Positions 35,357 to 43,240 of a DNA stretch of 64,000 nt are shown piece after piece (position 1 is the first letter of the stretch; every line of letters begins with the position of its first letter). This DNA comes from DASSQJ01 sp963730165 (lineage in GTDB: Bacteria > Actinomycetota > Actinomycetes > Actinomycetales > Dermatophilaceae), in assembly GCA_963730165.1 (NCBI GenBank), contig CAVSQS010000008.1, positions 186,001 to 250,000 of the forward strand, in the 5' to 3' direction. Both the position numbers and the translations under genes were made by a program. The notes beneath the pieces are model-generated. The model was not told the DNA's origin, ran no database searches, and saw only the letters and a program-made list of their open reading frames with translations.

Positions 35357-35541
35357 CTGGAGCGTCGGGTGTCAAGGCCTCGGCCAGTGATGGAGGCCCC
35401 CCAGGAAAGCCGGTGGCGCGACTCGGTCGACACCAGGGCACTGTGCGGTGGCTCACTAATGCCTCGCCTCGATTCCGCTCACGAGAAAGCTGATGAGGGG
35501 GAGTTGTTGTTGGGTGGCTGCCCCTGGGAGGAGGGAACGTT

Positions 35542-36684
35542 GTGAGAACGACGAAATGGTCATGGGCGGGGTCGAAGGGCCTGGCTGGCGGGTCGGCATC
35601 AGGTCGTCGCAGGCTGCGGCACAATGCGGCGCGAGGTGGTGCGTTGGGTGTTCTCGTCCTGGCCGCGGCCATGGTTGCCGCCCCAGCCGATGCTGCGGGG
35701 CCTGTGTGCGGGATGACGATCACGGACGACTTCACCCTGTCCTCGGACCTGTCCTGCTCCGGCACCGCGATCTAGGTCCAGTTCACGGCCCCGGATCAGG
35801 TCATCACGCTCGATCTAGGTGAGCAGCAGCTCAGCGGCGACGGCACCGGCTTCGGCGTCCGCGTACGGCCGATGCCATCTGCGGAGAATGCGTTGGTGGT
35901 GCAGAACGGGCAAGTTCGCGGCTTCGAGACCGCCTTCGGAGTGGAGCCCGGCGCAGAAGGCGGGCTCACGCTTCAAGAGCTCACCGTGCGCGACAACGGA
36001 GGGTGGCTCTCGCTACCGGCTGACACAGGGTCGAGGCCGATAACCGTGGAGCGCGCCACGCTCACGAATACAGGCGTCGGTGGAGGTTCCGTGGAGACCC
36101 GGACCACAGTCCGCGACTCGGTGTTCGTCGACTCGGGCATCTGGTCGTATAGCGAGACGTGGACGTACGTCTACGACTCGACCTTCATTGGTGGCGGGGT
36201 CCACGTCGACAAGGACTCCAACATCGTTGCCGAGCGGAACCGCTTCAGCCAGTGCGATGTAGGCATCCAGCTGCTGGGCAACTGGCCCGGCAGCCCGACG
36301 ATCGTGCGCGACAACGTGTTCGTGCAGTGCAGGGTGGGCCTCCAGTTGGAGACCGATCCGGCAGGCAGTGGCCCGAGCGCAGTGAGGGTCACCGGCAACG
36401 CCTTCCTCAAGAACGCGGAAGAGGGTTTCCGCTTTGAGGCCCGCAATGGCGGTGAGGTGGAGATCTCGGGCAACCTCGCCGTCGGTAACGGTGGGACGGG
36501 CATCGTCGGGGAGCGGTCGCCGGCGACGTTCCCCGCAGCGGTCACCGTCGCCGACAACACCGCCCGGAACAACGGCGGCCACGGCATCGACGTCGCCGGG
36601 GCCATCGACGGTGGTGGGAACGTGGCCAAGGGCAACGACACCGAGCCGCAATGCGTCGGCGTGCCGTGCGCCGTCCACCCGTGA
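35542..36684 (+). pseudogene. Secreted right-handed beta-helix protein interrupted by an in-frame TAG
   Basis: From GTG 35542 (GAGGAGGG 8 nt upstream) the first 77 codons give a Sec signal peptide (GALGVLVLAAAMVAAPADAA) and the first rungs (ITDDFTLSSDLSCSGTAI). A TAG at 35773-35775 interrupts, and the same frame continues without break VQFTAPDQVITLDLGEQQLSG for 303 codons of parallel beta-helix repeats (VVQNGQVRGFE, TVRDNGG, VTGNAFLKNAEEGF, NGGHGIDVAGA). Codon use is less GC-biased than neighbours, hinting at transfer. The TAG could be a recent mutation or an assembly error. Confidence 0.75.
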
Positions 36685-36713
36685 CTCGCAAGCCAGCCAC
36701 AGCGTGACCGAGA

Positions 36714-36752
36714 AGCCCGCGGGGCTGTCAGCGCCGCGGGCTCGCCCCCTTT
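36714..36752 (+). terminator. Hairpin terminator after the beta-helix gene
   Basis: AGCCCGCGG (36714-36722) and CCGCGGGCT (36734-36742) form a 9-bp stem followed by CGCCCCCTTT. The next ~200 nt before the tRNA show no gene. Confidence 0.6.
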
Positions 36753-36953
36753 GGGTGCGCGGTGCGGCTGGTCACTGACGGTGGACTGCCGCCGTGTGTC
36801 GCGATACCGACCGGCACCCGAGCGAGTCGGGTGTCGGGACGATGCTGTGAAGGGCGGCCGAAGTGGGGCAGGCCAGCACGTCGTCTTGTGTCCTGATGGG
36901 TCTCTCGAGGCGCACGTCGACAGGCGCCTCGAGCCGCTGAACTGCGGTGTCGG

Positions 36954-37026
36954 TGGGCCCCGTGGGGCTCGAACCCACAACCTACGGATTAAAAGTCCGC
37001 AGCTCTGCCAGTTGAGCTAGAGGCCC
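36954..37026 (-). tRNA. tRNA-Lys (TTT)
   Basis: 73-nt cloverleaf on the minus strand. Acceptor GGGCCTC pairs with GGGGCCC (one G-U), the D arm is GCTCAACTGGCAGAGC, the anticodon stem is GCGGA/TCCGT with loop CTTTTAA (anticodon TTT), and the T arm is GTGGGTTCGAGCCCCAC. The discriminator base is A and CCA is not encoded. Confidence 0.95.
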
Positions 37027-37098
37027 TGGTGCGCCCGCGGCACCGTGTAGGTGCCCGCGGGCGCCCTGCCACTCTAGCGAGGTGCCCGTCGACGGGCA

Positions 37099-37701
37099 GT
37101 GACCTCGCTCCTTGTCGACCGGGTCGGGCGGCCCGATGATGTGAAGGTGCTGCCGTCGGACCCGGGCGCCGCGCTGCTCGTCATCGGCTCGCTGGTCTTC
37201 GTCGCGGGCGCCGCGCTGGGCGTCCCCCGCGTCTTCACGACGAGCGACCCCCAGCAGCGCCGCGACCTGCTGAGCCGCAGCTCCCTGCGGTGGCGTGCGG
37301 CCCAGCCCCTGTACGCGGCGGGCCCCGTCGTGGCGGCCGTCGGGGTCGGGCTCGTGGGCACGGGCAGCACTGGCGATGTCGAGGTGCTGCTGCGCGTCGC
37401 GGCGGGTGCCATGCTGCTCGGCTCGGTGGCGTGGTCGTGGGCCTGCGCCGTTCGGGCCGTGCGCTACCTGGACTTCGCGGGTGGCGGGCTCCCCGCCTGG
37501 CCGTTCCGGGCCCACGTCGTGCTGACCGTCGCCGGCCTCGCCCTCTTCGGCGTGGCCCTGCTCGTCGGAGCCGGCCCGGTGTGGCTCGGGTGGACGGTGC
37601 TCGCGGCGGACCTGGGCTTCGCCCTCGCCTACGCGTGGTCGGGCGACATCCCCCCGTTCGTGTTCTACGTCCTGCTCCTCGCCGTGGGCCTCGCCCTCTG
37701 A
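37099..37701 (+). CDS. Membrane protein, unknown
   Basis: 200 aa with about five membrane segments. Starts considered: GTG at 37099 (used) and GTG at 37141 (VKVLPSDPGAALLVIGSLV), either possible. A charged loop (PQQRRDLLSRSSLRWRAAQP) sits after the first helix. No family recognised; the start is uncertain. Confidence 0.55.
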   Translation: MTSLLVDRVGRPDDVKVLPSDPGAALLVIGSLVFVAGAALGVPRVFTTSDPQQRRDLLSRSSLRWRAAQPLYAAGPVVAAVGVGLVGTGSTGDVEVLLRVAAGAMLLGSVAWSWACAVRAVRYLDFAGGGLPAWPFRAHVVLTVAGLALFGVALLVGAGPVWLGWTVLAADLGFALAYAWSGDIPPFVFYVLLLAVGLAL

Positions 37702-37735
37702 CCGTGCGAGGCGAGGCCCCGCGAGGTCGCGGGCG

Positions 37736-38824
37736 TCATCGCGCCATGGAGAAGGCGATGGCGGCGCCGATGACCGCCACCAGGCCCGCGACCGGCACCC
37801 ACATCCAGTGCACGTGGCCGCGCGCTGCGACCTCGACCCGGGTGGGTGTCGGGCTGGGGTCGGGGGTGGCCGGGTCCCACCGGGGAGGAGCCGCGGGCCG
37901 GTCGTCCACCGTCGCATCGGCGGCCTCCGCGGCGCCGACGACCTCGGCCGCGGCGACCGGCACGGCATCCGGGAGCTCGCCCCCCGGGAGGCCGAGCCGT
38001 TCGCCGAGCTCTCGGGCGCTGGCCGGCCGGTCCTCCGGCCGCTTGGCCAGGCACTGCTCGACGAGGGCGCGCAGCTCGTCGGGGACGTGCGGCGGCAGGG
38101 GCGGCGGTGGGTCGTTGACCTGGGCCAGGGCGGTCGCGACGGGAGTGTTCTTGTCGAACGGCCGCCGCCCGGTCAGCATCTCGTGCGCGACGACGCCGAG
38201 CGCGTAGAGGTCGGAGGCCCCCGTGGCCGGCTCGCCGAGCGCCTGCTCCGGGGAGAGGTAGTGGGGGGTTCCGAGGACCTCCCCGGTGAGGGTCTGCCCG
38301 GAGCCGTCGACGGCCCGCGCGATCCCGAAGTCGGTGAGCTTCACCGTGCCGTCGGGAGTGATGAGGATGTTGGCCGGCTTGACGTCGCGGTGGACGACGC
38401 CCGCATCGTGGGCGGCTCCGAGTGCGAGCGCCGCCTGAGCCGTGATCGAGCGGACGCGTCCGGGGGCGAGCGCGCCTTCGCGCTGCACGAGGGCCGAGAG
38501 CGGCTCACCCGGGACGAGCTCCATCACGAGGTAGGCGAGCGCGTCGTCCTCCCCGTAGTCGAAGACGGTGGCGATGTTCGTGTGGCAGAGGTTCGCCGTG
38601 TACAGCGCCTCGCTGCGGAAGCGTCGTGCGAAGACCTCCTCCTCCGAGGCGTTGGGTCGCAGCACCTTGACGGCCACGACGCGCTCGAGCACGTCGTCGT
38701 TGGCCTCGTAGACGTCGCCCATCCCGCCGGAGGCGATGCGGCCCCCCACGGTGTACCGGTCGCCGAGGCGGAACCCCCGCTGGAGCGTGGTCACTCCGAT
38801 GTCCCGTTGCGCACGAGTGGTCAC
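37736..38824 (-). CDS. Serine/threonine protein kinase with C-terminal membrane anchor
   Basis: 362 aa. Gly loop GRIASGGMGDVYEA, VAVKVL Lys, catalytic VVHRDVKPANIL, and LTDFGIAR are complete, with GTPHYLSPEQ and YALGVVAHEMLTGRRPFD typical of PknB-like kinases. A Pro-rich linker and one membrane helix (WVPVAGLVAVIGAAIAF) end the protein, but there are no extracellular PASTA repeats. Its target is unknown. The start is GTG at 38824; an internal GTG at 38794 is possible. Confidence 0.9.
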   Translation of the reverse strand: MTTRAQRDIGVTTLQRGFRLGDRYTVGGRIASGGMGDVYEANDDVLERVVAVKVLRPNASEEEVFARRFRSEALYTANLCHTNIATVFDYGEDDALAYLVMELVPGEPLSALVQREGALAPGRVRSITAQAALALGAAHDAGVVHRDVKPANILITPDGTVKLTDFGIARAVDGSGQTLTGEVLGTPHYLSPEQALGEPATGASDLYALGVVAHEMLTGRRPFDKNTPVATALAQVNDPPPPLPPHVPDELRALVEQCLAKRPEDRPASARELGERLGLPGGELPDAVPVAAAEVVGAAEAADATVDDRPAAPPRWDPATPDPSPTPTRVEVAARGHVHWMWVPVAGLVAVIGAAIAFSMAR

Positions 38825-38913
38825 CCTACGTCCCTTCCGAGCACCCTCAGGCCTGTGGACGACCTGCAATGTCACATGTTTGTCGCGAACTGTCCACGGT
38901 GCTGCGGGAGAGG

Positions 38914-40104
38914 TCAGCGCGGGGCGTCGGCCTCGCCACGGACCCGCTCCGAGGGCAGCGGCTCCAGGTCGGGTTCGACGCCGACCCCGTGGTGGCGACC
39001 CGTCCTCGTGCCGCCGTCGCCCTCGTACCCGTTGATCGGGTCGGCTACACCCGACCGGATCGCCTGCAGTCGCATTCGTCGCCCCTCCTCGATGCGCTGC
39101 TCCCGCTTCTCGCGGGCCTTGTCCGACTGCGTCGTGTCGCGCGGCGGCAGCTGGATGGAGCGTTCGGCCGGGATGCCGGCCTCGAGCTGGCGCGTCCGCT
39201 CCAGCTCGGCGTCGACCTCCGCACCGAGCAGCAGCGCCAGGTTGGTGATCCACAACCAGAGCAGGAAGACGATGACACCGGCGAGGGAGCCGTAGGTCTT
39301 GTCGTAGCTGCCGAAGTTGCTGACGTAGAAGCCGAAGCCGACCGACGCCAGGACCCAGACGAGGATCGCGATGACGGCGCCCGGCGAGAGCCACCTGAAC
39401 CTCGGCTGACGCACGTTCGGCGTCACGTGGTAGAGGACGGCCACGATGACCATGACGATGAGCAGGATGACCGGCCACTTCGCGATGTTCCACACCGTCA
39501 CCGTCTGCTCCTGCAGGCCGACGGCCTTCCCGATGTCCCTGGCGAAGGGGCCGCTGACGACGATGCCGACGAGGACGAGGCCGGCGAGCACGACGAGACC
39601 GAGGGTGACGAGGAACATCTGCGGCCGCAGCTTCCAGATGGGCCGGCCCTCGTCCACCTCGTAGACGCGGTTGAGCGCTCGGCCGAACGCCCCGACGTAG
39701 CCCGATGCCGAGAAGAGCGCCAGGACGATGCCGACGGTGAGGAGGAGGCCGGCGCCCTGCGTCGAGACCATGCTCTCGATGGGGCCCTTGAGCTGTTGGG
39801 CGACCTGGTCCTGACCGAGGTCCTCGAGCAGCCGGATGATCTGGTCGGCGGTGCGCGGGCCCCGCCCGACGACGCCGAGCAGCGAGAGCAGGGCGAGCAT
39901 CGCGGGGAACAGCGCGAGCACCGCGTAGTACGTGAGGGACGCGGCGAGGTCGGTGCAGTGGTCCTTCTGGAACTCCGCGACGGCCGACTTCACCGTGTAG
40001 CGCCACGTGCGTGGTGGCAGGTCGCTGGGGGACTCCGGCTTGGCGGGGTCCTCGGGGGGCGGGGCCGTGCGGGCCCGGGTGGCGGCCGTTCCCTCGGTGG
40101 CCAT
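38914..40104 (-). CDS. YihY/BrkB family membrane protein, long
   Basis: 396 aa. DLAASLTYYAVLALFPAMLALLSLLG in parts (AASLTYYAVLALFPA) is the family start; GYVGAFGRALNRVYEV and LLWLWITNLALLLGAEVDAELER follow. It has a Pro/Glu-rich N-terminus and a charged C-terminal tail with EKREQRIEEGRRM. GAGGAG lies 4-5 nt before the ATG. It is a distant paralog of the 27344-28366 gene. Confidence 0.87.
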   Translation of the reverse strand: MATEGTAATRARTAPPPEDPAKPESPSDLPPRTWRYTVKSAVAEFQKDHCTDLAASLTYYAVLALFPAMLALLSLLGVVGRGPRTADQIIRLLEDLGQDQVAQQLKGPIESMVSTQGAGLLLTVGIVLALFSASGYVGAFGRALNRVYEVDEGRPIWKLRPQMFLVTLGLVVLAGLVLVGIVVSGPFARDIGKAVGLQEQTVTVWNIAKWPVILLIVMVIVAVLYHVTPNVRQPRFRWLSPGAVIAILVWVLASVGFGFYVSNFGSYDKTYGSLAGVIVFLLWLWITNLALLLGAEVDAELERTRQLEAGIPAERSIQLPPRDTTQSDKAREKREQRIEEGRRMRLQAIRSGVADPINGYEGDGGTRTGRHHGVGVEPDLEPLPSERVRGEADAPR

Positions 40105-40230
40105 GGCGCTCCTCGCGGTCGGGGTGACGGGATGGCCCGCCGCGTCCAACCTAACGCCGCGCACGGCGTCACGGCCGGTCGCGCTGCACACCGAGCGGCG
40201 CCGGCCGGGTCCGTCTGAGACCATCGGTCG

Positions 40231-40875
40231 ATGAGCAGCGACGGCGGACGCCCCGTGCCGCGCCGGCCCCTGCACTTCGGGCCGGAGGACCTCGAGGCGC
40301 ACGGCGGGACCCTGCCGGGCCCGGCGGAGACGACTGAGGTCGCGCACCAGACGGCGGCCATCCTCGTGGGGGCGGGCCGAGCGGCCCACGACCCGGAGGT
40401 GACCTCCCGGCTCGTCGCCCTCGTGGACGACCTCGGGCTCTCGACCGTCGCCGACCTGTGGTCCTCCCGTCCGGGCCGGTCCCTCCCCGGGGCTCTCTGG
40501 CGGCTGTACGCGCTGCGCGAGTGGGTCCAGCGCAACCCGGAGGAGGCGAGCCGCGAGTACGCCGCCGGCATCCGGTTCACCGACGTCGCGCACGCAGTCG
40601 CCGGCATCGCCGAGCCGCCGCGCCCGGAGGAGCTGCAGCGGGTCGCCGACCAGATCCTTGCCGGGGTCTTCGACGGCGACCTGGCCGTCGCGCTGGAGCG
40701 GGCCTCGGCGTTCTGCGCCGTCATCGCCGCCGGGCGGGCCGAGCTGGCGCACGACCGTGACGACCTCGACCCCGAGGGTGCCAGCGGCCTGACCCGGACG
40801 GGCGCGGCGCTGATGACGACCGGTGAGGACCTGCGGGCCTGTGCGAACCTCTGGCGGGCCGGCGACCTCGACTGA
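40231..40875 (+). CDS. Conserved actinobacterial protein, unknown
   Basis: 214 aa, mainly helical, no membrane segment. Begins RPLHFGPEDLEAHGGTLPGPAETTEVAHQTA in parts (PLHFGPEDLEAHGG). Coding potential is strong. I do not recognise a domain. It is divergent from the long YihY gene (126 nt between starts). Confidence 0.65.
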   Translation: MSSDGGRPVPRRPLHFGPEDLEAHGGTLPGPAETTEVAHQTAAILVGAGRAAHDPEVTSRLVALVDDLGLSTVADLWSSRPGRSLPGALWRLYALREWVQRNPEEASREYAAGIRFTDVAHAVAGIAEPPRPEELQRVADQILAGVFDGDLAVALERASAFCAVIAAGRAELAHDRDDLDPEGASGLTRTGAALMTTGEDLRACANLWRAGDLD

Positions 40876-40992
40876 CCGGCCGCCTCACGGGGGCGTCCGG
40901 AGCGGCGTCGCCGGTGTGGTCGTCGGCGGCGTCCACCGACTCGCTGGAGCGAACGGGAACACCACGGTCGCGTCGACGCGTTAGGGTCTTCC

Positions 40993-41081
40993 GTGGGTGC
41001 CGGACCGCGGCAGCCCCGGGTCCCAACATCAGCCGCTACGAGCGGCCACGCGCCGTGAGGCGCTCCCGGTCCGGCACCCAC
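40993..41081 (+). ncRNA. Structured RNA candidate (three-helix), unassigned
   Basis: A perfect 14-bp stem (GTGGGTGCCGGACC at 40993-41006 with its complement at 41068-41081) encloses two hairpins: GCCGCT-ACG-AGCGGC (41032-41046) and GCGCC-GTGA-GGCGC (41050-41063, GNRA loop), plus a 25-nt unpaired segment (41007-41031). TTAGGGT at 40981-40987 could be a -10 just upstream. The shape is a three-way junction. It did not fit SRP RNA, SAM, TPP, cobalamin, glycine, ZTP or yybP-ykoY as I know them. Confidence 0.5.
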
Positions 41082-41182
41082 CACCCCACCAGACAGGCCC
41101 TGCGGCCGTGCGCGGTTCGCCGACCGCGGCGACCGGGGCCGAGGCGAGTTCGGTGGCGCATACCCCTCCCCCCATGGCCCGG

Positions 41183-41219
41183 TCGAGTCATCTTGCCCTA
41201 CCGATCGAGTCATCTTGCC
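41183..41219 (+). repeat. 15-bp direct repeat, 22-bp period, upstream of the pit genes
   Basis: TCGAGTCATCTTGCC occurs at 41183-41197 and 41205-41219. The period is two helical turns and lies 33 nt upstream of TACGGT (41253-41258), the -10 of the downstream small gene. The unit AGTCATCTTGC matches 8 of 11 positions of the Streptomyces PHO-box unit. The rest of the 40876-41264 gap, apart from the RNA candidate, shows no gene. Confidence 0.6.
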
Positions 41220-41264
41220 GTCCGGCCATATCCCCGGGACGGATCGCGACCGTACGGTGGGGAG

Positions 41265-41465
41265 GTGCAGGGTGACCCCTCGCTGCGGGACGAGCAGCTT
41301 CAGAGCGAGATCGACCTCGTCGGTGCGCTCGTGCTCGCCGCGTCCCAGGCGGACGGTCCGCTGACCGACGAGCTGATCGACGAGATCCTCGGGGTGGCCC
41401 CGGCCGGCGGGGGCCCGGCACCGCGGCGGCAGGCGGGGCGGCCCGAGCCCAGCCCCACCGGCTGA
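41265..41465 (+). CDS. Small conserved protein of 66 aa
   Basis: VQGDPSLRDEQLQSEIDLV starts the protein, then ALVLAASQADGPLTDELIDEILGV and a Pro/Gly/Arg tail. A similar small protein with LQSEIELV-like and DGPLSxxEID patterns is common in actinobacteria. GTG start at 41265 sits 6 nt after TACGGT, with GGGGAG between serving as ribosome site or chance. No function known. Confidence 0.6.
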   Translation: MQGDPSLRDEQLQSEIDLVGALVLAASQADGPLTDELIDEILGVAPAGGGPAPRRQAGRPEPSPTG

Positions 41466-41605
41466 CCTCGGGCGGCAGCCGTCCACGTCGCGGCCCGCCC
41501 GGCCGTCCGCATCGCCGTCCCGGCGTGGGCTTCGACCGGCTTCGCCGTGACGCCGGGGTGGCCCTAGCCTGTACGCGACCGTGACCGCACCTCCCGGAGA
41601 GCGCC

Positions 41606-42229
41606 GTGGGCATACGCCTGACCCCGCAGGACCCGAGCTTCTTCGAGCTCTTCGCCGCCTCGGCGCGCCAGCTCGTCGAGGGGTCCCGCGAGCTCACGTC
41701 GCTCCTCGGAGCCGACCCCGACGAGCGGGAGACGGTGCTCAAACGGATGCACGAGATCGAGGGCGCCGCCGACGAGGCCACCCATGAGATCGTCCGCCGG
41801 GTGGCGGCATCCTTCGTCACCCCGTTCGACCGCACCGACATGCACGGCCTCGCGATCGCCCTCGACAACTGCGTCGACCTCATGGAGGGCGCCGCCGACG
41901 TCATCGTCCTCTACCAGGTCGACGCGCTCCTGCCGCGCGTCGCCAAGCAGGTCGAGATCATCGCGCGGATGGCCGAGCTGACCGCCGACGCCATGCCCCG
42001 GCTGCGCTCGATGCGCGACCTCGACGGTTACTGGATCGAGATCAACCGGCTCGAGCACCGGGCCAACAAGCAGTACCGGCGGATGGTCGCCGACCTCTTC
42101 AACGCCAAGAAGCCCGACCCCATCGCCGTGATGAAGCACAAGGACATCATCGATGCGCTGGAGGCGACGGCCAACGCGTTCGAGCAGGTGGCGCTCACGG
42201 TCGAGGCGATCGCGGTCCGGGAGTCCTGA
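41606..42229 (+). CDS. DUF47 family PhoU-like phosphate transport accessory protein
   Basis: 207 aa, all helical. KRMHEIEGAADEATHEI, FDRTDMHGLAIALDNCVDLMEGAADV and IEINRLEHRANKQYRRM are DUF47/PhoU-like helical bundles with the E/D metal-binding pattern. Located 6 nt before pit; DUF47 proteins are the usual partners of PiT transporters and control their activity. GTG start (GTGGGCATACGC) at 41606. Confidence 0.9.
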   Translation: MGIRLTPQDPSFFELFAASARQLVEGSRELTSLLGADPDERETVLKRMHEIEGAADEATHEIVRRVAASFVTPFDRTDMHGLAIALDNCVDLMEGAADVIVLYQVDALLPRVAKQVEIIARMAELTADAMPRLRSMRDLDGYWIEINRLEHRANKQYRRMVADLFNAKKPDPIAVMKHKDIIDALEATANAFEQVALTVEAIAVRES

Positions 42230-42235
42230 CCGGCC

Positions 42236-43231
42236 GTGGACTGGTGGCCCGTGGCGCTCGTCGTCGTCCTGGCGCTGGGCTTCACGTACACGAACGGTTT
42301 CCACGACGCGTCCAACGCGGTGGCGACCTCGATCTCGACCCGGGCGCTGACGCCGCGCATCGCCCTCGGGCTGGCCGCGCTGATGAACCTGCTCGGCGGG
42401 TTCGTCGGGGTCCGGGTCGCGCGGACCATCGGCAGCGACATCGTCACCGTCCCCGCAGGGGCCACCGGGGTGGCCATCTGCGCGGGTGCGTTGCTCGGGG
42501 CGATCGGGTGGAACCTCCTCACCTGGTGGTGGGGCCTGCCGACGTCGTCCTCGCACGCCCTGATAGGCGGCCTGGGCGGCGCGGCGCTGGCCGCCGGCGC
42601 GGCGGTGCAGTGGGGCAGCATCCGCGACCTCGTCCTCGTGCCGATGGTCGTCTCGCCGGTGCTCGGGCTCGCCGGCGGCTACCTGCTCATGGTCCTCATC
42701 CTCTGGGTCTTCCGGCGCGCGGCGCCGGGGCCGGCCGTGCGCGGTTTCCGATACGCGCAGACCGTGTCGGCCGCCGCGGTGGCATTCGGCCACGGGATGC
42801 AGGACGCGTCCAAGACCGCGGGGGTGGTCGTGATCGCGCTCGTCGCCGGCGGCCACCGGGGCGCCGCCGACACCTCGGTCCCGTGGTGGGTCATCGGGTC
42901 CTCCTCGCTCGTCCTCGCACTCGGCACCTACGCCGGCGGGTGGCGCATCATGCGGACGCTGGGGCGCCGGATCATCCATCTCGAGGCGCCGCAGGGGTTC
43001 GCGGCCGAGACCGCGGCCGCGTCGGTGCTCTACGCGGCGACCGCGACGGGTTCGCCCATCTCGACGACGCACGCCATCACCTCGGCGATCCTCGGGGCCG
43101 GTGCCGTGCGCACGCCGAAGGCGGTGCGCTGGGTCGTGGCGCGGGACATCGTCATCGTCTGGCTCCTCACCTTCCCCGGCGCCGGCCTGGCGGCGGCCGT
43201 CTGCTACGCGGTGCTCAGCCCACTCACCTGA
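42236..43231 (+). CDS. pit: Inorganic phosphate transporter, PiT family
   Basis: 331 aa, about ten membrane segments. Two PiT signatures are present: NGFHDASNAVATSIST near the N-terminus and FGHGMQDASKTAGVV in the middle, plus LPTSSSHALIGGL and GSPISTTHAITSAILG. It is the low-affinity, proton- or metal-phosphate-coupled importer, complementing pstSCAB, and its stop is 26 nt before the left inverted-repeat arm. Confidence 0.95.
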   Translation: MDWWPVALVVVLALGFTYTNGFHDASNAVATSISTRALTPRIALGLAALMNLLGGFVGVRVARTIGSDIVTVPAGATGVAICAGALLGAIGWNLLTWWWGLPTSSSHALIGGLGGAALAAGAAVQWGSIRDLVLVPMVVSPVLGLAGGYLLMVLILWVFRRAAPGPAVRGFRYAQTVSAAAVAFGHGMQDASKTAGVVVIALVAGGHRGAADTSVPWWVIGSSSLVLALGTYAGGWRIMRTLGRRIIHLEAPQGFAAETAAASVLYAATATGSPISTTHAITSAILGAGAVRTPKAVRWVVARDIVIVWLLTFPGAGLAAAVCYAVLSPLT

Positions 43232-43240
43232 CGTCGCCCC

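Noticed and set aside
35773..35775. Recoded amber (pyrrolysine or selenocysteine)
   Set aside because: Pyrrolysine genes are not expected in actinobacteria, selenocysteine uses TGA, and other decayed genes in the window show plain mutation.
32492..36684. Secondary metabolite gene cluster because of the SARP gene
   Set aside because: No PKS, NRPS, terpene or RiPP enzymes lie near either SARP.
40993..41081. SRP (4.5S) RNA
   Set aside because: No GGUCAGG or GGAAGCAGCC core, although it is a ~90-nt hairpin-type RNA.
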